DNA of 64,000 nucleotides from Lonicera japonica (Eukaryota > Streptophyta > Magnoliopsida > Dipsacales > Caprifoliaceae): NCBI GenBank assembly GCA_021464415.1, contig CM038467.1, forward strand, positions 30,621,248 through 30,685,247, written 5' to 3'. Positions 9,962 through 22,200 of this stretch are shown piece after piece (position 1 is the stretch's first letter; the number at the start of each line of letters is the position of its first letter). The translations under genes and the position numbers were made by a program. The notes under the pieces were generated by a model that was not told where the DNA came from, did not search any database, and saw only the letters and a list, made by a program, of their open reading frames with translations.

Positions 9962-10639
9962 ATCTAATGGGTTGTTTCTCGTTTTTAATCACGTCCTTTT
10001 TGTGTTCTAGTTTCCAGCAACAGTTGCTGTAGGTAGTTGCTTAATTTAGTTTTGAACTTAGTTTGAAGGTTTGTTTTAGTTTTAAGGTTTGGTTCTTTTC
10101 TTTTTATCCAATGATTTGGAAACTTGGTAGAACAAGTGGGTTTGTAAATTGGTGGCATCAGTTTCTATTGGAAGAACGACTTTATATTCCCTATTGTGCG
10201 TTTGTTCTTTTATTCTTGTATTTTTCCTTTTTTTGTCTTTCACTATTTGGTTACATATATATGGCATCTTGAGAAAAACCGGAAGATATATAACAGCGAG
10301 TGTGCCTTGTAAGCGAATTCTTTCTCCAGTTGAACTTCCAAGATGGAATTGAGACCCGAGGAAAATTGAAATGCTGGTAACTGCTATCCTTATGTATATA
10401 TTTGTATGTGTGGCTATATATACAATGTACGATCTCTTTTCTTTCTATGCTCGACTGATTTTGTATGTATATACATTGTTCTTCCCTCAATCTTGTGATA
10501 AAATGAGTATATGCTGTATGCATGTAGTATATCTGTTGCAAAGTGCACAATGTGTTGCTTTGTTACGCTTTTCTGGTTAAAAGCTTGATGTTGGTTATTA
10601 TTTGTATTCTCAATTATGAAAATATGTGTTAATACAATT
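9962..10639 (+). other. SPT16 copy 1 3' flank / probable 3' UTR
   Basis: A T-rich sequence follows the TAG stop. No perfect AATAAA was found, which is common in plants. Short overlapping frames here (for example 10063-10272 and 10371-10580) are low-complexity and unsupported. The poly(A) site cannot be placed by eye. Confidence 0.4.
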
Positions 10640-10768
10640 TGTATCACTCCCTCTCTAGAGATCGGTCCTCTCTTGAGGGGTTTACAAATGAATTTTTTGA
10701 TGAAATTTGGTAGACAAGATGTCTATAATGAGTATCTTTTCCACAAAATTTTATCAAAAAATTAAATA
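10640..10768. mobile_element. Truncated MITE of the 'gaaatttggtgg' family
   Basis: It contains the family signature tgaattttttgatgaaattt and the opposing 'ccacaaaattttatcaaaaaatt'. This is the left arm and the beginning of the centre of the elements at 14840, 58874 and 63088. The right arm is missing. Confidence 0.55.
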
Positions 10769-13404
10769 TAAATATATGTTTTTCTTTTTGGGTACCTGTT
10801 AGTGCTTATTAAACTCTTATGTACCAATAGGACAATGGATTCCTTGATAGAAAGTAGTTGTTGAAGTGAGATAGATCCATGTATGTAACCAAGCCAAAGT
10901 TGTTGGTCTCTACTAGGTTTTGTGTTGTAACTCTCTCTTCTCGTCTAGGCACAGCTAATATTGTAAATGCCGGGGAGTTAATGTGAGAATTATTATTTCC
11001 TATATAAGCGGCATATCACATATGTATCTATTGTTTTTATATATACCTATGCATATATACTCGTGCATCCATTGTTATATAGTACATATATATTGTTGTT
11101 AGATATGCATATGCATATATTCTCTGTGTGTGCCTATAATGTGGATATCTCAGAGGCTGGTTTTCTGGTCGTCATTGCTGCCGGAATCTAGCCTCCTCCT
11201 ATGCAGAGAAGCAATGAAGAAGAAAGCTTCCTGCGGTTACTATTATGTTTATTGGTTTACCGTGTTGCGCTATTTGTGCCTGTTCAAATACTGCAAATAT
11301 TCGGTTTACCAGCCACAAGTTGTGAAAAGGGAATCTGTTCTTCCTCTGTAGTGAATTCGAGGGAGATGCTTCTGCAACTTTTTTTATCCCAAAATTAGCA
11401 ATCTAGTGTGTGCGTATTTGAGTTTTGTGCAAGGCCTCTTGAATGCTACATATGTATATATATATAGTTGCTATTATATAAAGCTGGAAGGCTTATCGGT
11501 AGATTGTCATTTGAATGTTCGCGTGCAGGTAATTTTCTTAAGGATTACCGAATCTCCTTTCAAATTGTGCTTCCAGTTTTTTATTTATTGATGATTCTGA
11601 AAGATCAGTTTTTACGTTAAAGCAAGTATCCAAGTTTAGAAGATAGAATTTCGAAATCAAAGTTAATTTTCATCAGATTGCAGCAATTCATTTATTTAAC
11701 CTCTCCCTTGAATAAACATTAACAATGATTTTATGAGCTGTTTTATTACCATGTTTTGTAGAACAAAATTCTTTGGGTTCGGGTAAGAAAAAAAATTCAC
11801 AAAAATATAAGTAAGACATGAGAATATCTTACCAAACCGTTCGACTTGTTTTCATCCTCATAAAAAATTTAGCATATATTATATACTTGCATAATATTAG
11901 GACTAGATCGCATATTTTGGGGGCTCAAGCTGAAATTTGAAAATGGAGTCCTACTAATAGTATAAATGTAGGTTGTTTTTAAGGGATAGCTAGCCTGTTG
12001 CAAAAGTGATTTGGAAAGTGAATCGATGATGACCGTCTAGTTGAAAAACAACTTTGACTCTATTTTTTATTTATTTTTAATGTGTTTCTTGATATTTTTT
12101 AACAAATATAATTATGATTAATAGTCACTAGGGAAAAGCATTAATGTCACTAGTTTATTGATGCTTGGGATAATAATTTGAGTTGTCTTATTTTTTATTT
12201 TTTATGTATGAAGGTTGAACTCTTATAATTCATAGCTTATGATAAAAATATCTATCATTCTACTACTCATATATATATATATATACAAGAATATAAAAAT
12301 TTAGGAGGCCGCTAGAAAGTGGAATAGATTGGCAATCAATATGCACATATTAGTGGAGAGCACCGGAAAAAAGTTCTATTAGGGTGTAAAAAACTGGATC
12401 AGACGTCAAGTGAGATATAGTTAAAAATGATAAAATATACACAAAGAATAAGTTTAATCTAACTAAAAAGTCCGGGATTCAGATTTTAGAAAATAGAATA
12501 GATTCACAATCAAAAAGCTATCATTTGTTTCAAACTATTAACATAAATTATTATAATTTATAGAGTGAAATTTAAAAATATCCGAACAAACAAAACCACG
12601 AAGACACATTAAATTGTGTTAGAGTTAATTTATTTTATTTTTGGGAAGACCGTAAATAATTTGTAAATAAGCAGAGGACACATCCAAGATTCTTTGGAGG
12701 GTTACATTCATACGAGATTATTAGTTAACAGTTAAAAAATTATGGGGTTCAGGTTAATATAGGATTTACTTGCAATATTTAAGTAATAGAACCTTCAACT
12801 ATGATTCCCGCTGCCAACAATCTTTGTTGGCGGGTCATTAATAAGAATTACATAAGTGCTTGTTGAATAGGGTTACATGCTGTAACTCTAGACTAGAAAA
12901 ATCTTTCATCATGTAAACTTTTTCAGACTAGAGAAGGTTTATTAGTTCAAATATGATAAAAAAAATTACTGGCTCTGGTAGCACACTTTGACACTGAACT
13001 AAAAAAATCTCCCGTTCACGTAAACTTTTTCAAACCAAAAAAGGTTCAAATAGGACAAAAAATTATTGTAATATGCAACTGTAAGATGTGGTTATTAACG
13101 ACTTAGGTATGAAATAAGTTGGTTATTTTATTCATTAAGAATTGAGATGTATTGATAACTTGATACTGCAATATTTAATTGAACTAAAATTGGAACGAAA
13201 TTAGAACTTTATTATGTTATTTTACATGTTTGGAAGAAAAAATTTGTAGTGAACCACAACTTCGATAAGTTCGTGGCTCCATCCACTAGGCTCTGTTTAA
13301 TTTGAGAGACAATTTGTTCGATTGAAATCGAAATTATTTTTTAGTTTTAAATATCATCCTCACTTATTTGAACAAGAACGAAACTATGCAACCTTAATTA
13401 ATAA
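10769..13404. other. Intergenic, no gene recognised
   Basis: AT-rich sequence with scattered (TA)n tracts (11458-11465, 12269-12285). An imperfect direct repeat of about 70 bp occurs at 12898-12968 and 13005-13071 (shared 'gtaaactttttca' and 'aaaggttcaaata'). Short frames around 11130-11591 have no recognisable motifs. Confidence 0.6.
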
Positions 13405-13477
13405 GCCCGTCTAGCTCAGTTGGTAGAGCGCAAGGCTCTTAACCTTGTGGTCGTGGGTTCGAGCCCCACGGTGGGCG
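13405..13477 (+). tRNA. trnK-CUU: tRNA-Lys (anticodon CTT)
   Basis: The 73-nt cloverleaf has acceptor stem GCCCGTC paired with GGTGGGC, a D-arm/A box in TAGCTCAGTTGGTAGAGC, and anticodon stem CAAGG/CCTTG around loop CTCTTAA. CTT is at 13438-13440. The T-arm is GTGGG-TTCGAGC-CCCAC (B box GGTTCGAGCCC) with discriminator G. A TTTTT Pol III terminator follows at 13478-13482. There is no intron. It decodes AAG lysine codons and looks functional. Confidence 0.97.
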
Positions 13478-13482
13478 TTTTT
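13478..13482 (+). terminator. Pol III T-run terminator of the tRNA-Lys gene
   Basis: Five T residues directly follow the discriminator base. A second four-T run lies further downstream at 13490-13493. Confidence 0.85.
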
Positions 13483-13569
13483 ACCCCCTTTTGCTCTTCT
13501 TTTGGCTCAAGTAATAATATTACTATGTTTAGGCTAGTTAACTTTCTATTTGTCAAGTCACAACCATAA

Positions 13570-14100
13570 GTAAGTAGGTTATGAGGTTCTAAGAAACAAA
13601 GCGGATTATAGGGATTAACTCAAGTGGTACAAGGTCAATCAAATCTAGAGTATTTAAATTTGAGTAATTTGAGTCTCGCCAACTCTTAAATTAGTTACAA
13701 CATTGCTTGTACTAAAAAAACCATACGTACAAATATGGCACTTGTACCTAAAACACATCCCCAAATTAATGAATAACCATTGTTGCTATAAGAAAGCACT
13801 ATAAGACATAGTAAAAGGGTGATATATATATACTACATGATCATGAGGTTCTAAGAGAGCAAGTGGATTATAGGGATTAGCTCTTGTGGTACAAGCTCGG
13901 TCAAATCTAGTGTATTTAAACTTAAGTCTCACCAACTCTTGAATTAGTTACGACATTATTTGTACTAAAAAACATCCTTACAACTAAGGCACCTGTACTT
14001 AAAACACATCCCCAAATATCTCTCACTTGAAGTCAAATTAATGAATAACTGTACTCTTGTTACAATAAGAAAGTGCTATAAGGCATAGTGAAAGCCGAAA
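13570..14100 (+). repeat. Tandem pair of SINE-like/tRNA-like modules
   Basis: Two related segments of about 270 bp (near 13575-13815 and 13845-14100) each start 'tgaggttctaag' and 'ggattatagggatta'. Each carries an A-box-like 'ggattagctcttgtggtac' and a B-box-like 'ggtcaaatctag'. Both later share 'aaaacacatccccaaat' and 'gaaagcactataagacatag'. They look like a tandem duplication of a tRNA-derived sequence just downstream of the real tRNA gene. There is no A tail or target duplication to prove a SINE. Confidence 0.5.
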
Positions 14101-14360
14101 TATATACTACATAAATTGTTAGAAACAAATTTACAGAAGATCCATTACTTTTTAATCTTTGCAAAGAATCAAAAGCATACAATCAATCATGAATTATATC
14201 TTGTGCGCAACAAGTAATGTAGGGCAAAAATGCATTTATTTAGAAAGACCATAATTTCAGTTTGTCATACGTGACCTTATATATTCAAGACCATTGTAAG
14301 GTATCACTATTGTTTTTTATAATAGAATATGCTATGCACTTTTTTATAGCATATTATTGG

Positions 14361-14733
14361 TATCAAGCTCATATCAACTTTCCACTTTTAGACTGGTTTT
14401 AACTAGTTTGAGTTAGACAATTTTAAAGACGGTAGTTTTTTCAATGAACAGTGCCAGGTTTTTTATTGTAGTATAGAAATGTTACTGATATCAAGCTCAT
14501 ATCAACTTTCTACCCTTAGATTGGTTTCAACTAATTTGAGCTAGACGATTTTAAAGACGGTAGTCTTTTCAATGAACAATGCCAGGCTTCAGATTATAGT
14601 ATAAAATGTTATTGATATCAAGCTCATATCAACTTTCCACCCTTAGATTGGTTTCAACTAATTTGAGTTAGACCATTTTAAAGACGGTAGTTTTTTTAAT
14701 GAACAGTGCCAAGCTTTGGATTGTAGTATAGAT
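14361..14733. repeat. Three-copy tandem repeat of about 127 bp
   Basis: Copies begin 'tatcaagctcatatcaactt' at 14361, 14489 and 14616. They share 'aaagacggtagt', 'caatgaaca' and 'gtgcca' blocks. The copies have drifted by scattered substitutions. No frame runs through them. Confidence 0.9.
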
Positions 14734-14830
14734 GTCCCATTAATAGTCAACTTTTTCTCTTTCGTTATAGATCTTGAATTTATAACATCTACCAACATGT
14801 AACATGCTATATTTCTACGGTATAATGAAT

Positions 14831-15239
14831 GTAGTTCAAGGGTTAGGCTATAAAGAGGGATTCCCTCACTTTAATAAAAAGAAGGGATGATCATTTTGAG
14901 GGGTAATTGGATGAATTTTTTCGTAAAATTTTGTAAAGATGATCTATATTATGAGTAGATCACTTCCACCAAATTTCATAAAAAAAATCAACCTAAAAGT
15001 GGGTGAGATGATCATCAAAAAATTTAACGGCTGAAAATGTACATATATATCAATTTTTCAAAACACTCACTTCTAGGTTGAATTTTTCTACGAATTTTTG
15101 TGGAGGTGATCTACTCACTATATAGATCATCTTTACAAATTTTCATAAAAAAATTTATCGATTTACCCCTCTAAATGATCATCCCTTCTTTTTGTTAAAG
15201 TGAGGGAATCCCTCTTTATAGCCTAGCTCTGTAGTTCAA
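14831..15239. mobile_element. Mutator-like MITE with 9-bp target-site duplication
   Basis: The element is 14840-15230 (391 bp) between direct repeats gtagttcaa (14831-14839 and 15231-15239). Its terminal inverted repeats share taggctataaagagggattc and continue through 'ccctcacttta' and 'gaagggatgatcattt'. The interior holds the family core 'tttaacggctgaaaatgtac' and 'ccaccaaatttcat'. It is the best-preserved member of a family with further copies at 10640, 58874 and 63088. Confidence 0.85.
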
Positions 15240-15629
15240 ATTTCCATGTTGTAATAAGTTGGTTCAGTATTCATGGTTTAGAGATTCAGTAAAATTTTAA
15301 AGGTAATTTTGACTTCTTAGATTTGTTGAATACCAAAATAACTATTGTTTATGTCCTAAATTAAGAGTCTACTATTCTTATTCTTTTTAAAATGTTTCAA
15401 ATTAAGAGTTCACTTTACTTTTCAAAATATAATTAACATATCAAAACTCCCAATAAAAAAACTATTTTTTTAATCCATTAGTTGTAATAAAAATAATATT
15501 AATGTAATATGTATCATCTTGTAGTGAATTATAATATCACATAATATGTACAATATTGTACTAATGATTGGTTCAATGAAAGGAGATAGGAAGAAGACCA
15601 AGGACAATGATAACTTTTTGAATTAGAGA

Positions 15630-15632
<3 letters not shown>

Positions 15633-15662
<30 letters not shown>
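15633..15662 (+). repeat. Homopolymer run of 30 G
   Basis: Thirty consecutive G bases follow 'aattagagag'. It is a possible G-quadruplex tract, or a spot where sequencing or assembly is unreliable. Nearby 15350-15430 shows Stowaway-like 'aaattaagagt' motifs. Confidence 0.9.
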
Positions 15663-15664
<2 letters not shown>

Positions 15665-18600
15665 CCATTAGGAAATTTACAGATCAACTGAAAATGGCAC
15701 CCAAAGTCGAGATATAATCATATAATGAAGAGTGGCCTTACACTGAACAGGTATTTTTATTGCATATTCTTAGCGTCGTACATTAAACAAGTTTCACCTT
15801 GAAAGAGTATAACTCTTTTAACTCGTGCCAATAAGAATTCCAGATTTTGAACAATTAAATTGGTACGGTTAAAATGTACAGTGAAAACTGTTTTTAATAA
15901 AATAATTTTTCAAGGGAATGAAATGTTTGTGGCGGTTTGGTCGGTATTAAAAATAATGAAAATCAACTACACTACATTCTCATATTCAAAATGTGAAAAC
16001 CAATTTAAATGTAATTCAGCGTCTTTACATTTACAACACTTGCCAAACCCTCCGGCAACAATTACAGCTAATCAAACAGTCTAAATTTCGACATTCACTA
16101 ACATACTCCTACGCCAAAGATTTATCCTGCTTACACCATAAAAATTAATAAATTTATCCTACTTATCCTACCAAACACAATTCATTGTTGATACGCCAAA
16201 CACTATTCACCATATGTTCTAAGAAGAAATCAGTATACGCACATACATACACAAAAACACAAACAATAAATTGGAAAGAATATACCAAAAGCCGAATGAC
16301 TTTGCGCAAAAGTATTTGCCCGGGTACGTTTTTCCGGAGCATGAGTAGCTGCAACCTATTCAGGGTTAGAAACGCGATGATCTGCTCGGTCAAAGAAATC
16401 AACTGATAACAGCGGTTCAAGTAACTAATCAAAATATCCAAAATATTATAACTTTCACTTGCAGCCGATTTACGGCAACCTGACAAAGAGTACCAGTAAA
16501 AGCTACAAATAAGATCAAATGAAGCAACTAAAGCATACCAAGGCAGATATAGAAAAACATGAACAAGGCTTTATACAAAGTAACACGTACGGTTACCAGG
16601 TGACCTTGTAAGAGATATAGAAGAAGAAGCACAGAGAAAATAAACTTGCGTGGATTCTTCGAAATGGGGAACTAATCAGAATCGCAACTGAAAGATTCCT
16701 ATTCTCCCCAATAAGCATCCATTCAGTTTCAATTTTTCAATTAATTGATTATGGATCTGTAAGCCTCTCAAAATATCCTAAGAGCAATTAGGATTGTGAT
16801 TAGCCTAAAAGCTGGAGACAGAAGTCAGCGCATAAATGTCTTAAATTAGTTAAAGCAATTGTGCTCAAGATTCTCAATGAATGGATCTGCACAAAAATAA
16901 CATAATCCATGTAAAAATATTAAAGAAATGGTGTAACATATTTTCTACCATAAATATAAAGCGCTAGAGAGTTTTGACAGTTACTTTATGTGTGCACTGG
17001 AAACTGCAACATTACCCTCGGTCAACTTGAAAAAAGGAACACTAATTGAAACATAAGAAAAGAGGTCAACTCAACAAGCAATCTTCCAATCGAATAGAAT
17101 AACAATCATACCTAACCCCCTTTTATAGTACCATATCCTCCTGAATCTCAAGCTATCCTTAATTTAATTTACAACATCAATTCAGGCAGATGAAGATCGT
17201 GTCTTTGTATGTCACTGGTAAAATTATTGTTTTCCGTATATTTTTTCCATAAGACCGCTATTCATCGGAGCTTGGCTATTGTTTTATCAATTTAAAACGA
17301 GCTGCGCTACTTCTTTTCCTTTTTCACTTAATTCTATTAATCATTTTCCTTTTTCTTTTGTGTTTGTGTTTGTGTGTTGGGATGGGATGGGGTGAGGTGG
17401 GGAATCACTAGTAGATTCTGGCCATTGTTTCAAAACCCAACGTTCCATTTGTTTATCATTTCTCGCATAACCACACATCCATCTCCAAAATCTATATTTC
17501 AGCCGTTACTATTTCCAAGGTCTAACATTTGCTGCTGAGTCTCAGCTGTGAAGCAATTCCATTCGCATAGTATCCAACTTATGAAGTGCAATGTATAGGT
17601 GGTGTAATGCCAAGGTTCTTGGGTTTATATGTTGATTCAGTGAATCTTTTTTTTTTTAAATAAAATTGACTCAGTGAATCTATAATCAACACAAATGCAG
17701 TTTTGTATTAGAGAAAGAGAAAAGTTACTTTTTACAGTAGTCTTAAGTTGTGAATAATCCATGTGGTAGTGGGCATGGTCGGCTCTAATATCATACGTAA
17801 TAACCAAGGTTTTCACCTAAATTGGCTAGCCCAAGTAGTAATTTAGGTTCATTGCATTGTTACCTGGATCGTGGGGCTCTTTAGTATGTGGTATGGGTAC
17901 GTTGTAGGTGGTACGATACCTTATCCAGTACATGGTGCGTTCGGGGTAGGCTTAGTTGGAATGCCACTTTGGGTCGCAATTCGTTTTGAAATTATAGCCG
18001 ATTCATTTCTGGTAATATATACAACTTATTGCCCATGTACTTAGGTAACTAATAGGAATTTTATATATTTGATGTCTCTCTCCTTGCTTATTGATTTGTC
18101 GTCGAGCAACTCTGTCCCTTAATAAGAATATTCAAATTTCAAAGACAGAACGAAAGAAGCAGAAAAAGGAGGTCTGCCACTTTAGTCCACTCAGCCATCT
18201 CTCCCAATTGGAAAAGAGCCTGCTGAGACTTCTTCCCTCTCGACTATAGTTGAATGGAAGATTCATTTCCCAAGTCTCTTCTATGACATAAATAAAATTT
18301 AGTGGTGCATGTATTTGTGTTAAAATAATGTTGTCAATTAGTTGCATTATAATATAATATTACAGTTTATTTAAATTCTTTTTAAAGGCAAAGATGATCA
18401 TATTCTTATGTATTTGTTAAATACATATGAGAAAAGCCACCTATTATGTAGTTTATTTGTGTTTTTATCTTTTATTATTAGCTTTAGGAAAGGATTGGTA
18501 TGTTTCTTTTGTTTTCTAGAATAACTAAGAAGTAGACTTCTACAATGACTGTGACTTAAATATTCACCAGAAAAGAATGACTCACAGTTAGCAATAGATT

Positions 18601-19276
18601 TTTAGGAGTGTACCAGCCAGTTTTGTTAGTTACTTATGTTAGTTATTTAGTTTGGGGTAATGACTTCCTCTTTAAATTGTATACATCCACTTAAATTGGT
18701 CTCAACCGCACCCTGTTCTGGGACATGCATTCCAATACGCGGGATGGAGGGAGTTTCAACGAATTAGGTAACATTGGTTCATTGCACCCCATATAAGCCA
18801 AGGACATTCCTGTTAAACTACAGATGTAGGATATCTAGGTTCTGACAGTGAATGCAGTCGACCAACTTGTGATATATGTATGGATGTAAGTAGTGTACAA
18901 GCAGTAGAAACAAATAAAAGTTTTGAGGCTTGTACTGCTCCAAAGGTGGCTCTTGACCATGCATATACCAGATCTAGCCTCTAGGAGCAAATGCAAAGTT
19001 ATATAATAAAATCATGTTCAAACAACGAAAGGTCACAAGATCTAATATAAAGCGACTGAAAAGGATAACTGAAAGAGGTGTAGTTTTTCATTATAACTTA
19101 GTTCCCACTGTCTAAACAAGTGTAACAAGTTTGTAAACAAATGAGAGAATTGAAAAAAACACAAGAAACAAGCTGCATATCCTATTTTACATACCTTGGT
19201 GACATAAGTGGGTTGTTCTTCACTCCATTAAACAGCCACCTTTTGATGTAGAGAGAGAGAAGTTCTGCCAATTCTT
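15663..19276. other. Intergenic, no gene recognised
   Basis: This is the space between the G run and the end of SPT16 copy 2. I see only short unsupported frames and AT-rich DNA. The stretch nearest 19277 (about 19190-19276) is the probable 3' UTR of SPT16 copy 2 on the minus strand. It includes a (GA)n-like 'gagagagagaa'. Confidence 0.5.
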
Positions 19277-22200
19277 TTACCTCATTCTGGCCCTCTTAGG
19301 ATTGCTACCACCAGGATGTCTCTTCTCGGGTGCCCGAGCCTTTCCGAAGGCTTTTATCTTCCTTCTAGTCCTCTCCTCCTCACTGTCGGATTCATTTCCT
19401 TTCTCTCTATCGGCATTACTTGCTTCTCTCTCTAACTCTTCCCAAGTTTTCCCTTCTTCCTCCTCCGACCCTTCCTCAGAATCCTCTTCCTCATCATCAT
19501 CAGACTCCACCAAAGATTCGCTGTCATCATCCTCCTCCTCTGAAGCTGAGTCAGGTTCCACATCTGACGGCTCATATCCTCGGTCCGACTCTTGTGAGTT
19601 ATCAGATTCCGAGTCGCTGGCCTCCATGTTTAAAAATTCCCACCCACCATCTTCAATAAATTTCTCCGGGTCATCAGTGATGGTCTTCAATATGGGTCGC
19701 CAGTTGAGATTTAGCCTGCTCTCGTAGTACTTAAGGTCAGTCGTATCGAGCCACTCCTTGATGCCATCTAGTGAGGTTGAAGGTATAGAATCGATACGGA
19801 ACACATCTCGCTTGAAGTCTTTGAATACAACTGTCATGTCAAAATTCTTCTGCCCGAGCCCAACTCTTTCCAGGTTAACAATCTCAATCTCACTTAGAGT
19901 GATTACGACAAATGGGGTCTCGATTAGCTCAACAAGGCAGCTCGAAGTTGGAACTATAAAGGCCGAGGATTTGTGGGGTACCCCATGGAAACCAAGCTCT
20001 CTGAGTGGCTGATCGAATTCCAAATCGAGTGATTTGAATTGAGGTTGTCCCCATAGATCGTTCACCCGGTTCACAAAGTTCTGGAACTCCGTACTGATTT
20101 TGTTTTTTCGTGCCCTCTCTCGTTGTTCTTCTTCGATCTCATCAGGATCATAGTTAGATCTCTTTCCACCTCCAATTGTCTGGACCACATCCATTACTTC
20201 AACATAGAACTGAACATCTTTCGTTTTCTTGTTTCCAACCATTATGTGGTTGTGTAGATGAAAGTGCAAAAGAGTGATCATTTCCTTCTCAGCTGGTTGG
20301 AAAAATGCATGCTTGATGTTACCATACATAACGTCCACACGCTCATCGGGTCTCGAAGTCGAATAACGGAACCCATTTGCATGTGCTTCTAATGTACCGG
20401 TCAATTTCCGTCCACGACCACCGAAAACGGGACGTATCCATAGATCAGACATTCTTATTGGCTTAAATTTGGCCCCGGAAAGTTGAAGCTTCTCCTGAGT
20501 AACTAAAGTTGCCCTCTCGGCTCTTTCAGATTCCCTCGAGGCAACTTGCCTGCGGAGGGTTTTAATCATTTGTACCACTTCGCTTATGTGCCTCGGGTCC
20601 TTTGAACGAAACGAGACTTCCTTAACATAAATCAATCCTTGGAACTTAAGGCTGTTTGAATCGTGTGGACTGAAAGGAGTACCAGGTACATTAAATATTA
20701 TTCGGATATAGCAACTACGATTAGTATCCTGCTGGCTAGTAACACTCTTCACAGTGGCAACATGGAAAGGTACCATACTTCCATAAATAGGCAAAAGAAT
20801 AGCTTCGTTCTTCTGGTCAATATGTATCATTAAATCTCTTGGGGGAGATAGATCGTTAACATTCTTATACGCAATCAATTCACCTGAGTGTTTTGAACCA
20901 CCACGGTTGTCTGATGAACCAGAACCACCACCGGCGAGCCTCCTAGCAGTTTCTTCATTCTTCTGTCGGGCAAGTTCGGCCTGGTGTTGCCGCCTTAGCT
21001 CCTCCTTCGACATCTCCTGGTTAACCGACCGAAGGGTCGCCTTAGAAAATGCCTCAGCACCATTAGTTTCGGGTTTCACTTTTGGCTGCTCTTCTTCTTC
21101 ATCATCCTCGTTAAATGAATATGCCACATCCTTCACAGCTTTAGAGCTTGCAGATGTCACCACTTCTGGATCGGTCTGACCAACAATAACTGTATCAGAA
21201 AGCAAAAGAGAAAATTTTTGGGTCTTTGGGTTCTTGGTCTCGGACTGCAAATTCTGAAAACCAAGAGACACATTAAAAACCATGCCCAATTTCAACACCC
21301 TATCATTTTTGCTGCTAAGACTAAGACCTGATTCACGAAACTCGAGACCAATTCCTGTTCCTGCAGATTTAGTCAAGTTTGCAGCCAATTCAGGGGCGTC
21401 CTTCTCGACTATGGAAAGGGCTGCTTGGTAGACAGCACCAGCCTTATTCCCTGGTTTCAAAGCACTAATTGCTGCTTCATGGGCCTTGAGGAGTACCTCA
21501 TACGCCTTACTCTGCATCGGATTGGCATCAATTAGAAAAGTCCGAGCAACGTTTGAGCAGTAGCTGTTGTAACGAGACCCAATTGCACATATGATCACAC
21601 TGGTAGAATCGTAATAAAGGTTCTGCTCATTGCTTGAAGCACTCGGTCTGAGATCAAACTCTCCTCCACTTTGGAAAATCGGAGGGTAACAGATATCAAC
21701 ATTCTCTGCCTTCAGCTTTACCTTAATCTTGGCTGGCTCCAATATGACCTTCTCCGTGTCGTCCATTAATGAAGAATGAGAAACTTTTTTTTCTTCATCA
21801 ATGACCTTTTCCATCTTTGGGACCACAAAATGCTTCATGACCGATGAGGTTAAATACGCAGCTTTCTTCACGTTTGTAATCTCGCTGCTATCTTTCACAG
21901 CAAACAGATCTGAGAACCCATTTGTAATATCACTGAGCTGAAAATTTTCACCCTTCAGTTTCTCATCCCATGTCTCTAAAAGCTTCCCCTCTGGAGCCTC
22001 TCTTGCTATGTGTCCCACAATGGGTGTATCGTGACCGTCCAAACTAGATTGAGCATGTATGGCACGGAATATAGTATCCATTAATGCAGTTGCATCATCA
22101 TTTTTTGCCTTTACGTGCATCATAACATCTACACCCACAACCTCCATGGCAGATTTTTTCACAATTTCAAGTAAAGAGGCCTTCTTCTGGCTGCACAAGA

